Source: Sediminibacterium sp. TEGAF015 (GTDB taxonomy: Bacteria > Bacteroidota > Bacteroidia > Chitinophagales > Chitinophagaceae). Taken from it: a DNA stretch of 64,000 nt. Of this stretch, positions 50,797 to 59,993 are shown piece by piece. Location of the stretch: the NCBI RefSeq assembly GCF_025997995.1, contig NZ_AP026683.1, forward strand, positions 992,501 to 1,056,500, read 5' to 3'. Position numbers and translations under genes: made by a program. The notes under the pieces were generated by a model, which was not told where the DNA came from, searched no databases, and saw nothing but the letters and a program-made list of their open reading frames with translations. Each line of letters opens with the position of its first letter. Position 1 is the stretch's first letter.

Positions 50797-53049
50797 CTAG
50801 GCTTTGTTTAATTCTTTCAAATAAGGTTGATGATACAATCGCTTACCAGTTGCCTTATACAACGCATTGGCCACAGCAGCAAACACAGGAGGAAATGGCG
50901 GTTCGCCCAATCCCGTTGGATCAATATTATTCTGTACAAAATGCACTTCTATTTTCTTTGGTGCTTCTCTATGTCTGATGATTCTGTAGTTGTTCAAATT
51001 CTTTTGCAGGGTTACTCCTTTTTCTAAAACAAGTTCCCCATACAAAGCATTCCCTATCCCATCAATTACGGCACCTTCCACCATATTCTTTGCACCTTCA
51101 GGATTTACCACAAATCCACAGTCCATCGCTGTTACTACTTTCTCCACATAAGGCTGGCCATTTTTCATAGTAATATCCACCACATGGGCTGCATAAGATG
51201 CATGACAGAAATAAGCAGAAACCCCGCGCTTTGCATTTTTAGTAGAAGGACTTCCCCAATTGGATTTCTCTTTCAACAATTCCAATACACCCATATAACG
51301 GGATGCATCATAATCGTTGTTTTTACCAACTGGATTGGCTTTTGCTTTTTTCAACAATTCTATTCTATAATCCAACGGATCCTTTCCCACTGCTTCTGCC
51401 AACTCATCTAAAAAAGATTGCTCAGCACTGGCATTGAAATTGGATCGAGGAGCTCTATAGGCACCTATCGTAATATTGGTGGGTAGTTCCCAACTTTCTG
51501 CTAAATAATTGTCGAACGCGCCAGCAGGAAATCTGTTTTCATGCAAAGGACTTTCGGGAAATCCTCCTCCAATCACATGCAATGCAGTTACATTGTTGTT
51601 CTCATCTATGGCAGCCTTATAGGTCATGATATAGGTTGGACGATAAATCCCATTGGTCATATCATCTTCTCTGGTGTAAATCAATTTTACAGGCGCTTTT
51701 ACTTTTTTAGAAATATGCCCGGCTTCTACAATATAATGCCCATATGCTCTGCGACCGAATCCTCCTCCCATTCTGGCCAATTTCATTTCAATCTTCTCAG
51801 GTTGGATATCCAGATTGGTTACTAAATTTTGTTTCATCATTTCAGGAATCTGAATCGGTGCAACAAACAAAGCTTTTTCATCTGTGATATGCGCAAAGCA
51901 ACTGATGGGCTCCATAGGATTGTGTGCCAAAAAGGGAGCCGTATAAGTTCTTTCAATTACCCGCTTTGCATTTTTAAATGCTGCTTCAGGATCTCCATCT
52001 TTTCTTGCCACACGGGTGGGCTTTTTTTGCATCTCCTGCATTTTTTGTAAATGCCATTCGGTGCTTTCTAATCCTTCAGGTATAATTTCATCTCGCTTTC
52101 CACCTCTTGCCATAACGGGTTCTTTGGTGGTTTGAATAGGCTCCCACTGAGCCACCACTTTTTTGCGCGCATTCATCACTTCCCAGGTAGAATTCCCTAC
52201 CACTGCAATGAGTCTATTGAATGTACGCGTATCAAACCCAGCTTTAACATAGCCATCTTTGTACACCTGAAATTCAAATACATCTTTAATGCCAGGCATT
52301 TTCAACGCTTCTGTTGCATCAAAAGATTTGAGTTGCATATCAAATGCAGGAGGATGAATCACCATGGCAATCAACATCCCTTCTACCTGATAATCCATAG
52401 TAAAAAGCGATTGACCACTCACGATTTCTTTTCCTACTTTATTTTTTTGCGGAGTACCCAACAAACTAAATTCACCTGGTTTTTTCAATATTACTTTTTC
52501 TGGCTTAGGGAGCTTAGCCGCCGCAGTAGCTAGTTGTCCATAATTGGCCGACTTATTCGAACCTTTATGCATCACCAAGCCTTTAGACACAGTCAACTCC
52601 GACATAGGAACCGACCACTCATTGGCCGCCGCCTGCATTAACATCAATCGAGCAGTTGCCCCTGCTGTACGCAAAGGCATCCATGCCATAGCCATTGCTC
52701 TGCTTCCACCAGTAAACTGACTTTTAAACCTAGGGGTATCATAATCCCCCATTTCTACTTTTACCTTACTCCAGTCTGCTTCCAATTCTTCATTTACCAT
52801 CATGGGTAGTGAAGTCATTACATTGGTTCCAAACTCTGGATTAGGATTGAATATTTTAACTTGATTGTCTGGCGTAATTTGAATAAAACCATTGAGTTGA
52901 ACCCAATTATTATTGTCTGCTACATTCGCCATGGCTTCATTGGGAATCAGATTCGCAAACCAGCTAATGCCAATCATCATTCCACCGCCCGTTAAGGAAG
53001 TAACTTTCAGAAACGAACGTCTGCTTTGATTTTTATTTTCGTTTTTCAT
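50797..53049 (-). CDS. Xanthine dehydrogenase family molybdopterin-binding subunit, Tat-exported
   Basis: Large subunit of a molybdenum hydroxylase (750 residues) that oxidises an aldehyde or N-heterocycle. A twin-arginine leader is read at residues 9-30 (SRRSFLKVTSLTGGGMMIG), so it folds with cofactor in the cytoplasm and is exported. The double-repeat architecture (TGGSRAMAMAW, MEPISCFAHI, RMGGGFGRRAYGHY, YRAPRSNFNASAEQ, DELAEAVGKDPLDYR, GLGEPPFPPV with the C-terminal Glu) fits the isoquinoline-1-oxidoreductase-like group. Its 2Fe-2S partner lies 10 bases upstream. Cofactor-maturation genes are not nearby. Confidence 0.92.
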   Translation of the reverse strand: MKNENKNQSRRSFLKVTSLTGGGMMIGISWFANLIPNEAMANVADNNNWVQLNGFIQITPDNQVKIFNPNPEFGTNVMTSLPMMVNEELEADWSKVKVEMGDYDTPRFKSQFTGGSRAMAMAWMPLRTAGATARLMLMQAAANEWSVPMSELTVSKGLVMHKGSNKSANYGQLATAAAKLPKPEKVILKKPGEFSLLGTPQKNKVGKEIVSGQSLFTMDYQVEGMLIAMVIHPPAFDMQLKSFDATEALKMPGIKDVFEFQVYKDGYVKAGFDTRTFNRLIAVVGNSTWEVMNARKKVVAQWEPIQTTKEPVMARGGKRDEIIPEGLESTEWHLQKMQEMQKKPTRVARKDGDPEAAFKNAKRVIERTYTAPFLAHNPMEPISCFAHITDEKALFVAPIQIPEMMKQNLVTNLDIQPEKIEMKLARMGGGFGRRAYGHYIVEAGHISKKVKAPVKLIYTREDDMTNGIYRPTYIMTYKAAIDENNNVTALHVIGGGFPESPLHENRFPAGAFDNYLAESWELPTNITIGAYRAPRSNFNASAEQSFLDELAEAVGKDPLDYRIELLKKAKANPVGKNNDYDASRYMGVLELLKEKSNWGSPSTKNAKRGVSAYFCHASYAAHVVDITMKNGQPYVEKVVTAMDCGFVVNPEGAKNMVEGAVIDGIGNALYGELVLEKGVTLQKNLNNYRIIRHREAPKKIEVHFVQNNIDPTGLGEPPFPPVFAAVANALYKATGKRLYHQPYLKELNKA

Positions 53050-53059
53050 TTTCTAAAAA

Positions 53060-53530
53060 TTATTTGGTAGTTGATTTAGCGGCTTTTTGGATGGCGGCTT
53101 TAATTCGTATATAAGTACCACAACGGCAAATATTTCCAGTCATGGCTGCTTCTATATCTGCTTCGGAGGGATTGGGATTGCGTTTCAACAAGGCAACCGC
53201 CGACATGATCTGACCCGTTTGGCAGTAGCCGCATTGTGCTACATCGAGTTCCAACCAGGCTTTTTGCACAGGATGCATTTCTGTTTCGGAGGGAGCAATA
53301 CCTTCAATAGTAGTGATTGCTTGTGTGCCCACAGCTGATACAGGTAGTTGACAAGAACGTAACGCATTTCCATTTAAATGCACGGTGCAAGCACCACAAG
53401 CACCCGCACCACATCCAAACTTTGTCCCTACTAAATGTAAATGATCTCTCAATACCCAAAGTAAGGGCGTTGAAGGATCCACATCTACCGACAATTGCTT
53501 GCCATTAACTTTCAATTGAAATTTTGCCAT
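53060..53530 (-). CDS. 2Fe-2S subunit of the molybdenum hydroxylase
   Basis: 156 residues. The plant-type cluster ligands are in [16 protein letters not shown] plus a later Cys, and the second [2Fe-2S] domain has [10 protein letters not shown] and [11 protein letters not shown]. No leader, so the subunit is carried out by its Tat-borne partner (typical for these enzymes). It is 16 bases after the DUF4440 gene and 10 before the large subunit, so the three are likely one operon. Confidence 0.94.
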   Translation of the reverse strand: MAKFQLKVNGKQLSVDVDPSTPLLWVLRDHLHLVGTKFGCGAGACGACTVHLNGNALRSCQLPVSAVGTQAITTIEGIAPSETEMHPVQKAWLELDVAQCGYCQTGQIMSAVALLKRNPNPSEADIEAAMTGNICRCGTYIRIKAAIQKAAKSTTK

Positions 53531-53546
53531 GACGCAATATTTAAAA

Positions 53547-53993
53547 TTAATTCGTTTTGACTTTTACAGGCCTCGCCAACTTGGAAAAAGTAAGTTGTGA
53601 TAATTGCCAACTCCCTTTTTCTTTTACATATACTTCAGTTACCATAAATGAATTAATGGCATCATTTCCACCCACCACTGCAATCAAGTCTATATCACTT
53701 AATAATACGGCTGTATTATCAAAAAACTTAACGGCATTAGAATACACTTCGGCTTGCTTGTACCATATAAATCCACCTTTGACTATATCCAATTCACGTT
53801 CCTTGCCCCAGGTTCCACCCATATGGACAAAATCACTTTTGGCATGGAATAGCCCGTTCAATGAATCTACGTTTTTATTGGCCAGCCACTGCCATTTTTT
53901 ACTAGAAATTTCAATAATTTCTTTATCTGATTGGGCTGAAGCCACCACTACAATTAGGGCAGCAAATAAACTGAAGAGTATTTTTGTTTTCAT
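53547..53993 (-). CDS. NTF2-like (DUF4440) exported protein
   Basis: 148 residues with a signal peptide ([21 protein letters not shown]) and a SnoaL/DUF4440 fold ([40 protein letters not shown]). The His in FVHMGGTWG could be part of a small-molecule pocket. It begins the operon with the molybdenum hydroxylase and may bind its substrate or product (inference from position). A divergent AraC regulator lies 134 bases away. Confidence 0.8.
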   Translation of the reverse strand: MKTKILFSLFAALIVVVASAQSDKEIIEISSKKWQWLANKNVDSLNGLFHAKSDFVHMGGTWGKERELDIVKGGFIWYKQAEVYSNAVKFFDNTAVLLSDIDLIAVVGGNDAINSFMVTEVYVKEKGSWQLSQLTFSKLARPVKVKTN

Positions 53994-54127
53994 TGAGCAA
54001 ACTTCCTAAGAAAATTGACTACAATAGGATATAAATGACGGTAAAATCTACCATTTTTACTTATTCTCAGTGTAAAACTTAATAAGCTTAGTCTCAACAA
54101 TTAATTTAGCTAAATCAAAGTTATGCA

Positions 54128-55039
54128 ATGCAACATATTTACGCTATCAAGAATATTTCAGAATATAATACGGACAATAATCAAAAAACGCTTCATCCGC
54201 TGGTCACGGTAATAGATTTTTCCAAAGCCGGATTAAGGGATTGGGGAGCTGTCACAAGCATTCAATTTCAATATGGTTTGTATTGTATTTACTTAAAAGA
54301 TGTGAAATGTGGCGACATGAAATATGGTCGTCATACATATGACTATCAAGCTGGAACTTTGGCTTTTTTTGCACCCGGACAAGTAATGGAAATGCAGAAG
54401 CCGGCAGAACCTTATCAACCGATGGGATATGGACTCATTTTTCACCCGGATTTGTTATTGGGAACAGCATTAGGCAAACGCATGGATGAATTCAAATTTT
54501 TCGATTACGAAACACATGAAGCACTACACTTATCTGAAGATGAACGAAATATGATTTTGGCTTCTTTTCAAAAAATCCAGTTTGAATTACAACAACCCAT
54601 TGACAAACACAGTAAAAAATTGATTGCTGCGAATATAGAATTGTTTTTAGATTACTGTCAACGTTTTTATGATCGACAGTTCATCACTAGAGAAAATGTA
54701 AATCAGGGTTTATTATCAAAATTTGAACAACTCTTAAAAGAGTATTTCAAATCAGATAAGCCGCAATTATTGGGTACTCCTTCCGTAGCCTATTTTGCAG
54801 GACAATTGAATTTGTCACCTAATTATTTTGGGGATCTTATTAAGAAAGAAACAGGCCAAACTGTTAAAGACTATCTTCAATTCAAAATCATAGAAACTGC
54901 CAAGAAATTACTTTTTGATTCAGACAAAAATGTAAACGAAGTATCTACCTTACTAGGCTTTAAATACCCACAACACTTTACCCGACTTTTCAAACAAAAA
55001 ACGGGTATGACACCTATTGAATTTAAAAACTTAAACTAA
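54128..55039 (+). CDS. AraC family transcriptional regulator
   Basis: 303 residues. N-terminal cupin-like ligand-binding part (about 20-170: AGTLAFFAPGQVMEM) and two C-terminal HTH motifs (SVAYFAGQLNLSPNYFGDLIKKETGQ and VNEVSTLLGFKYPQHFTRLFKQKTGMTPIEF). It is divergent from the DUF4440-molybdenum hydroxylase operon, so it is the likely regulator of that operon. Its last nine bases overlap the end of the convergent oxidoreductase gene. Confidence 0.92.
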   Translation: MQHIYAIKNISEYNTDNNQKTLHPLVTVIDFSKAGLRDWGAVTSIQFQYGLYCIYLKDVKCGDMKYGRHTYDYQAGTLAFFAPGQVMEMQKPAEPYQPMGYGLIFHPDLLLGTALGKRMDEFKFFDYETHEALHLSEDERNMILASFQKIQFELQQPIDKHSKKLIAANIELFLDYCQRFYDRQFITRENVNQGLLSKFEQLLKEYFKSDKPQLLGTPSVAYFAGQLNLSPNYFGDLIKKETGQTVKDYLQFKIIETAKKLLFDSDKNVNEVSTLLGFKYPQHFTRLFKQKTGMTPIEFKNLN

Positions 55040-57988
55040 CGCCTCATATAATACCTCCACCGGATGCAAAGCTTGCACATGGGTTCCATCTTTAATCTGG
55101 TGTCTGCAAGAAGTGCCAGCTGCAGCAATGATTTTATCTCCCGATAATTTTCTTACTGCAGGAAATAAAACAAGCTCTCCTACTTTTTGGGATACTTCAT
55201 AGTGCTCTTTCTCATATCCAAAAGAGCCCGCCATTCCGCAACATCCACTTGGTATAATTTCTACCGAATAGTTTTTGGGCAAAGACAACATTGTTACACT
55301 ATGGATTTGCGAAGACAATACTTTTTGGTAGCAATGCCCATGTAAAGCAACCTGCTTATGCGATTCCGTAAATGCTTCTTGCTGAATATTTCCTACTTCA
55401 ATTTCTCGAGCAAAAAACTCTTCAATAGTATATGTATGTTTGGCTAGATGGATAGCAGCCGCCTTATTTTCCGGACTCGCTAGGTCTTTGTACTCATCTC
55501 TAAGGGTGAGTAACGCAGAGGGCTCAATCCCCACGATTGGCATTTCTTCTGACACCAATGGAGAAAGCAATTGAATATTTTGATTGGCAATAGATGCAGC
55601 CTTTCTTAACAAGCCTTTTGATAAATAAGACCGACCACTTTCTACATGATCGGGAATAATTACGGTATAACCCAATCTTTCTAATAAGAGGATTGCTTTT
55701 TGTCCGATGGAGCTATCGAGAAAATTGGTAAACTCATCGCAGAAAAAATACAGTTTCCGCTGAAGATTGCTGTTATTATGTAAATGCTGCGAAGTCAACC
55801 TGCGTTTGTGCCATTGATTCACTTGCACATCTCCTAACAAAGGCATGGTTCTCTCAGGATGAAACCCCACTATGCTATTGGCTAATTTTCGCAAAGCGGT
55901 CGTGCCGAAAATAAAATTGTAGATAGGCTTAAAAAGCGCCGCCAGCTTCATTTGTGCAGCAAAGTTGCCTACCAACTTAGATCTAAAAGGAGTTCCATTG
56001 GCATCGTAATAATGCTGTAAAAACTCTGCCTTCATTTTGGTGATGTCCACACTGGATGGACATTCAATCTTACAACCTTTACAGCTTAAACAGAGATCCA
56101 TGGCTTCTTTAATCTCTTCGTGATTGTAGGGCTCCACATCATGCGGATCACTCAGAAATTGTCTTAAAATATTAGCTCTGGCACGTGTGGTATTTTTTTC
56201 ACTGCGAGTGGCCATAAAACTAGGACACATCAATCCCCCTGATATCTCCGACTTTCGGCAGTCACCCGACCCAGAACATTTTTCTGCCAGTCTTAAAATA
56301 CCATCGTCTGCACTAAAATCAAAAATCGTATTGGATGGCGATTTTTGATTTTCGTTGGTCGCAATCTGCTCAGGCTGTTGCATCCTAAAATGCGCATCCA
56401 TAGGAAGCGTATCCGTTATTTTACCTTTATTGAAAATCCCCTTGGGATCAAAAATATTTTTTACTTGTTTGAACAATCTATACACTTCATCCCCTACCAT
56501 AGCAGGAATAAATTCTCCTCGCAATTTTCCATCTCCATGCTCACCCGATAAGGACCCATTGTATTTTTTTACCAGCGCTGCAGTTTCCTTCAAAATATTT
56601 CGAAACTGTTTTACACCTTCAGCAGATTTTAAATTGATAATGGGCTCAACATGTAGTTCACCTGCACCTGCATGTGCATAGTAAGAGGCTGTTACGCCAT
56701 GCTTTGCCAAGAGCGCTTGTAATTCGGTAATATAATGAGGCAAATCATTGGTAGATACTGCACAGTCCTCAATCAAATTCACTGGTTGCGCATCTCCTTT
56801 TAAATTGCGCAATAAACCCAATCCAGCTTTGCGAACATCCCAGGCAAACTTGGTATCGGCATTGTACAAAACTGGATAAGCATACCCCAGTGACATTTCT
56901 TTTAAAGAAGCTATTGTAGTTTGTAATTTTTCGTCCACTGCTTCCCGCGTAGGTCCCATAAATTCTACCATCAGCAAAGCCGCAGGATCCCCTTCAATAA
57001 AGAATCTATTCTTCTGGTATTCCGGATGACCAATCGTAAAATCCATGATCATTTTATCTACCAATTCTGATGCCATGGGCTGTTGCTTCAGCACTTCAAT
57101 ATTGGCATACAAAGACTCTACCAAGGAAGCACAATGCACAATCAATACGCCCACTTCTTTCGGTGGCAGCGGTAATAAATTCAATTTTAATTCTGTAATG
57201 AACCCCAAAGTCCCCTCAGATCCCGCTAGTAATTTACAAAGATTAAAAGGTGCACCATTCGCTGTAAAGGGCTGCATATCCAACAATGCGTCCAGGGCAT
57301 ACCCTGTATTTCTACGAACGACTTCTTTGGCTGGAAACTGTTCACGTATCAATTGTTGACGCGCTGAGTTATTCAACAAATCAAATAAGCCATTATATAT
57401 GTTTCGCTCTAAACCTTGCAGTGTAGCTATCTCTGCCTCCTCTCTTTCTTTAAATATTGCGACACTTCCATCACTCAACAACACTTTGGCTTCTAATAAA
57501 TGATCCCTAGCAGATCCCCATACAATACTATGTAATCCACATGAGTTATTACCGACCATACCCCCAATCATCGCCCTGTTGGCTGTAGAAGTCTCTGGAC
57601 CATACATCAGTCCAAATCCCTTTAGGTAACTATTTAAATCGTCTCTTATAACGCCAGGTTGCACCCTGCACCATCGCTCTTCTACATTCACTTCAATCAT
57701 CTGCGTGAAATGTTTGGAAATATCTACCACGATACCACTTCCCACTACTTGACCTGCCAATGAAGTTCCAGCTGCACGAGGAATTAGCGTAATAGAATGT
57801 TGTTGTGCAAATACAATTAAAGTTTGCAGATCTTTTTCATCTGTTGGGATGGCAACCGCCAAGGGCATTTCCTGATATACAGATGCATCTGTTGCATAGG
57901 CCCGTAATTGCATCTGGTGTTTTGCAGTGGAATCAAAATAAAACTCTCCGGATAGCTGTTGAGCTAATTCTTGCAGCGTCGCTTTCAT
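55031..57988 (-). CDS. FAD-linked oxidoreductase fused to Fe-S/CCG domains (YdiJ/GlcDF-like)
   Basis: 985 residues combining a D-lactate/glycolate-type flavoprotein with an iron-sulfur electron-transfer part. The N-terminal FAD-binding-4 domain (about 35-190) has LIPRAAGTSLAGQ and GGMVGNNSCGLHS; a FAD-oxidase C domain follows to about 535 (GEHGDGKLRGEF). The ferredoxin-like segments CSGSGDCRKSE and CLSCKGCKIECP lie near 580-670, and CCG-type motifs (HGHCYQK, PSGCCGMAGSFGYE) at the end. Its ATG overlaps the stop of the TonB receptor gene (TAATG). It probably oxidises a 2-hydroxyacid and passes electrons to quinone; the substrate is unknown. Confidence 0.9.
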   Translation of the reverse strand: MKATLQELAQQLSGEFYFDSTAKHQMQLRAYATDASVYQEMPLAVAIPTDEKDLQTLIVFAQQHSITLIPRAAGTSLAGQVVGSGIVVDISKHFTQMIEVNVEERWCRVQPGVIRDDLNSYLKGFGLMYGPETSTANRAMIGGMVGNNSCGLHSIVWGSARDHLLEAKVLLSDGSVAIFKEREEAEIATLQGLERNIYNGLFDLLNNSARQQLIREQFPAKEVVRRNTGYALDALLDMQPFTANGAPFNLCKLLAGSEGTLGFITELKLNLLPLPPKEVGVLIVHCASLVESLYANIEVLKQQPMASELVDKMIMDFTIGHPEYQKNRFFIEGDPAALLMVEFMGPTREAVDEKLQTTIASLKEMSLGYAYPVLYNADTKFAWDVRKAGLGLLRNLKGDAQPVNLIEDCAVSTNDLPHYITELQALLAKHGVTASYYAHAGAGELHVEPIINLKSAEGVKQFRNILKETAALVKKYNGSLSGEHGDGKLRGEFIPAMVGDEVYRLFKQVKNIFDPKGIFNKGKITDTLPMDAHFRMQQPEQIATNENQKSPSNTIFDFSADDGILRLAEKCSGSGDCRKSEISGGLMCPSFMATRSEKNTTRARANILRQFLSDPHDVEPYNHEEIKEAMDLCLSCKGCKIECPSSVDITKMKAEFLQHYYDANGTPFRSKLVGNFAAQMKLAALFKPIYNFIFGTTALRKLANSIVGFHPERTMPLLGDVQVNQWHKRRLTSQHLHNNSNLQRKLYFFCDEFTNFLDSSIGQKAILLLERLGYTVIIPDHVESGRSYLSKGLLRKAASIANQNIQLLSPLVSEEMPIVGIEPSALLTLRDEYKDLASPENKAAAIHLAKHTYTIEEFFAREIEVGNIQQEAFTESHKQVALHGHCYQKVLSSQIHSVTMLSLPKNYSVEIIPSGCCGMAGSFGYEKEHYEVSQKVGELVLFPAVRKLSGDKIIAAAGTSCRHQIKDGTHVQALHPVEVLYEALV

Positions 57989-59988
57989 TAAAACCTAAAT
58001 TGGGCAGAAATATACAAATTCCTTCCCAAACCATTGATACCACTCCCGTGCATGCGATAATCCTGATTAAAAATATTGGCCATACCTGTGCGGAGTATTA
58101 TATTGTTTAAATCCATACTGGCATGAATATTCAGGACATTCCAACCGGGTGTACCTCCTTTGGGAATGCGGTTATCATCTTTATCTCCTTGTGCCAGCCG
58201 GGTCTGTGAACCAGCATATAGATATTCCAATATATACATCATGCGTCCTGGCTTCCACTGTAAATATGTTCTTCCGTGAAATGGCGGAATCCTTCGCATG
58301 GGTTCTGAACGAGTAGTATTCTGCCCAAAGGAATATGCACCATTGGTATAAACCTGCCAACCATTATTCCACTGGTATTGAAAAATGTATTCAAAACCTC
58401 TGATAAATGACTGCTGGTTGTTCTCTTTGATATACACATTATATCCATTGATTTGCTGACCGGGCAACTGAACCCTGTTAATCAGATTGGTTAAATGCAT
58501 ATAATAAAAAGCAACAGTTGACTGCAATTTTTTGGTTTGCATTTTATAGCCGATTTCCGAATTCATGGTTTTCTCTGGCTTTAAGCCATAAGCAGGAATT
58601 TCATATCGGAAATCTACCAGACCCAGGGTGCCCATATCGTCTATATTTGGTGCGCGGTATCCTGTGCTATAAGAAGCATAAAGCGATTGCTGTTTATTCA
58701 ATTGATAGGACAGGGCACCATTGAAAACAAACGAAGAAGGTTTCACCACAGCAGTATCTACTTTAATATTGAGTGCATTATAACGAAGTCCTGCCTCTAT
58801 AGAAAAATTACCTAATACTAAATGATGCATACTATACAACGAAAAATTTCCCATGCTTGCGCAATTAGGATAAAGCCCTCTTTGATTGAGTATTGTATTG
58901 TTCAAAAGAGTTATTTGCTGCTTACTACTTTGCACCTGGTCAGCATAATATTCAATACCAGTATTGGCAGACCAGTTATTGGTAAAAAGGGAAAATACAT
59001 CAGCTGTTAACCCGATTGTTTTTACCCTGTCTTCTTCTACAAAACGATTGATGTTTCCATTACGCTGATAGTTTCTTTGTTCCCGATTTCTTTGTAAGGA
59101 AGCAGTAAAACTCATTTTTGATAATAGAGAAAAACTGGAATTTCCTTCCAATCGCAGATAACTCATATTTCGCACTTGAGGATTAAATAAATAGTAGGCA
59201 AAATTTTCAAGAGCAACTCGATGATAGAGCGGTACATTTTTTTGTTGGTCTTGCTGATGCAATGCCGTTATTGTCCACTTTGGGTTGAATTGCCATTTTA
59301 ACTTCAGATCAAATGCCTGTTCTTTGTATCCACTTGGACTTTGTATACCGGTTGAATCTCCTCCGGGCAAATCTCCAAATTGCCGATTGGTATACCCTGC
59401 CTGAAATGCAAACTTTCTGCTGCTATACTGCAACGCTGTTCTTCCGCTGTATTCTACATCTTTACTTAAGATTCTACCGATGAAATGGCCAGACCATTTT
59501 GTTTTCTCAGAAAAAGCCGGGTCCTTGGTAAAAACCTGTATGACTCCTCCCATTGCATCCGAACCATATTGCACAGACCCTGTCCCCCTGGCTACTTCTA
59601 TATATTCAACCGAAAAGAAATCAATGGTATTAAAATATTGATTGGGTCCATAACGGTAAGTGGAATTATTCAGACGCACCCCATCAATCATCAATAAATT
59701 CTGGTTACCTGTTAAGGAACGAACAAAAGGAGATCCACCACCATGATTGGTTTTCTGAACAAAAACACCCATAGTTCCCATCAATGCTTCGGGACTGGTT
59801 CTTGGCTGGAATCTTTCTGCTTCACTTAAATTGATTCGGGTAACAGAATAAGGGGTATGTAGCATATGCTGCTTGTTGCGCGTAGCCGTAACTGTTACTT
59901 CCTGCAAAGACAAAACCGTATCTGTTTGTGCCATTGCATGAAAGTGCATCAACATACTAAATAATAAAATTCCAACCCAATTTTTCAT
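57988..59988 (-). CDS. TonB-dependent outer-membrane receptor
   Basis: 666 residues with signal peptide (ending HAMAQ), a TonB-box-like stretch (LSLQEVTVTATRN) and a plug domain (SPEALMGTMGVFVQKTNHGGGSPFVRSLTG, then LLMIDGVRLNNSTYR). About 22 barrel strands follow with YASYSTGYRAPNIDDMGTLG and a C-terminal aromatic end (LYISAQFRF). It resembles a vitamin B12/cofactor- or siderophore-type receptor rather than SusC, which is much longer. It is cotranscribed with the phosphoesterase fusion before it and the flavoprotein after it. Confidence 0.92.
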   Translation of the reverse strand: MKNWVGILLFSMLMHFHAMAQTDTVLSLQEVTVTATRNKQHMLHTPYSVTRINLSEAERFQPRTSPEALMGTMGVFVQKTNHGGGSPFVRSLTGNQNLLMIDGVRLNNSTYRYGPNQYFNTIDFFSVEYIEVARGTGSVQYGSDAMGGVIQVFTKDPAFSEKTKWSGHFIGRILSKDVEYSGRTALQYSSRKFAFQAGYTNRQFGDLPGGDSTGIQSPSGYKEQAFDLKLKWQFNPKWTITALHQQDQQKNVPLYHRVALENFAYYLFNPQVRNMSYLRLEGNSSFSLLSKMSFTASLQRNREQRNYQRNGNINRFVEEDRVKTIGLTADVFSLFTNNWSANTGIEYYADQVQSSKQQITLLNNTILNQRGLYPNCASMGNFSLYSMHHLVLGNFSIEAGLRYNALNIKVDTAVVKPSSFVFNGALSYQLNKQQSLYASYSTGYRAPNIDDMGTLGLVDFRYEIPAYGLKPEKTMNSEIGYKMQTKKLQSTVAFYYMHLTNLINRVQLPGQQINGYNVYIKENNQQSFIRGFEYIFQYQWNNGWQVYTNGAYSFGQNTTRSEPMRRIPPFHGRTYLQWKPGRMMYILEYLYAGSQTRLAQGDKDDNRIPKGGTPGWNVLNIHASMDLNNIILRTGMANIFNQDYRMHGSGINGLGRNLYISAQFRF

Positions 59989-59993
59989 GTTTA

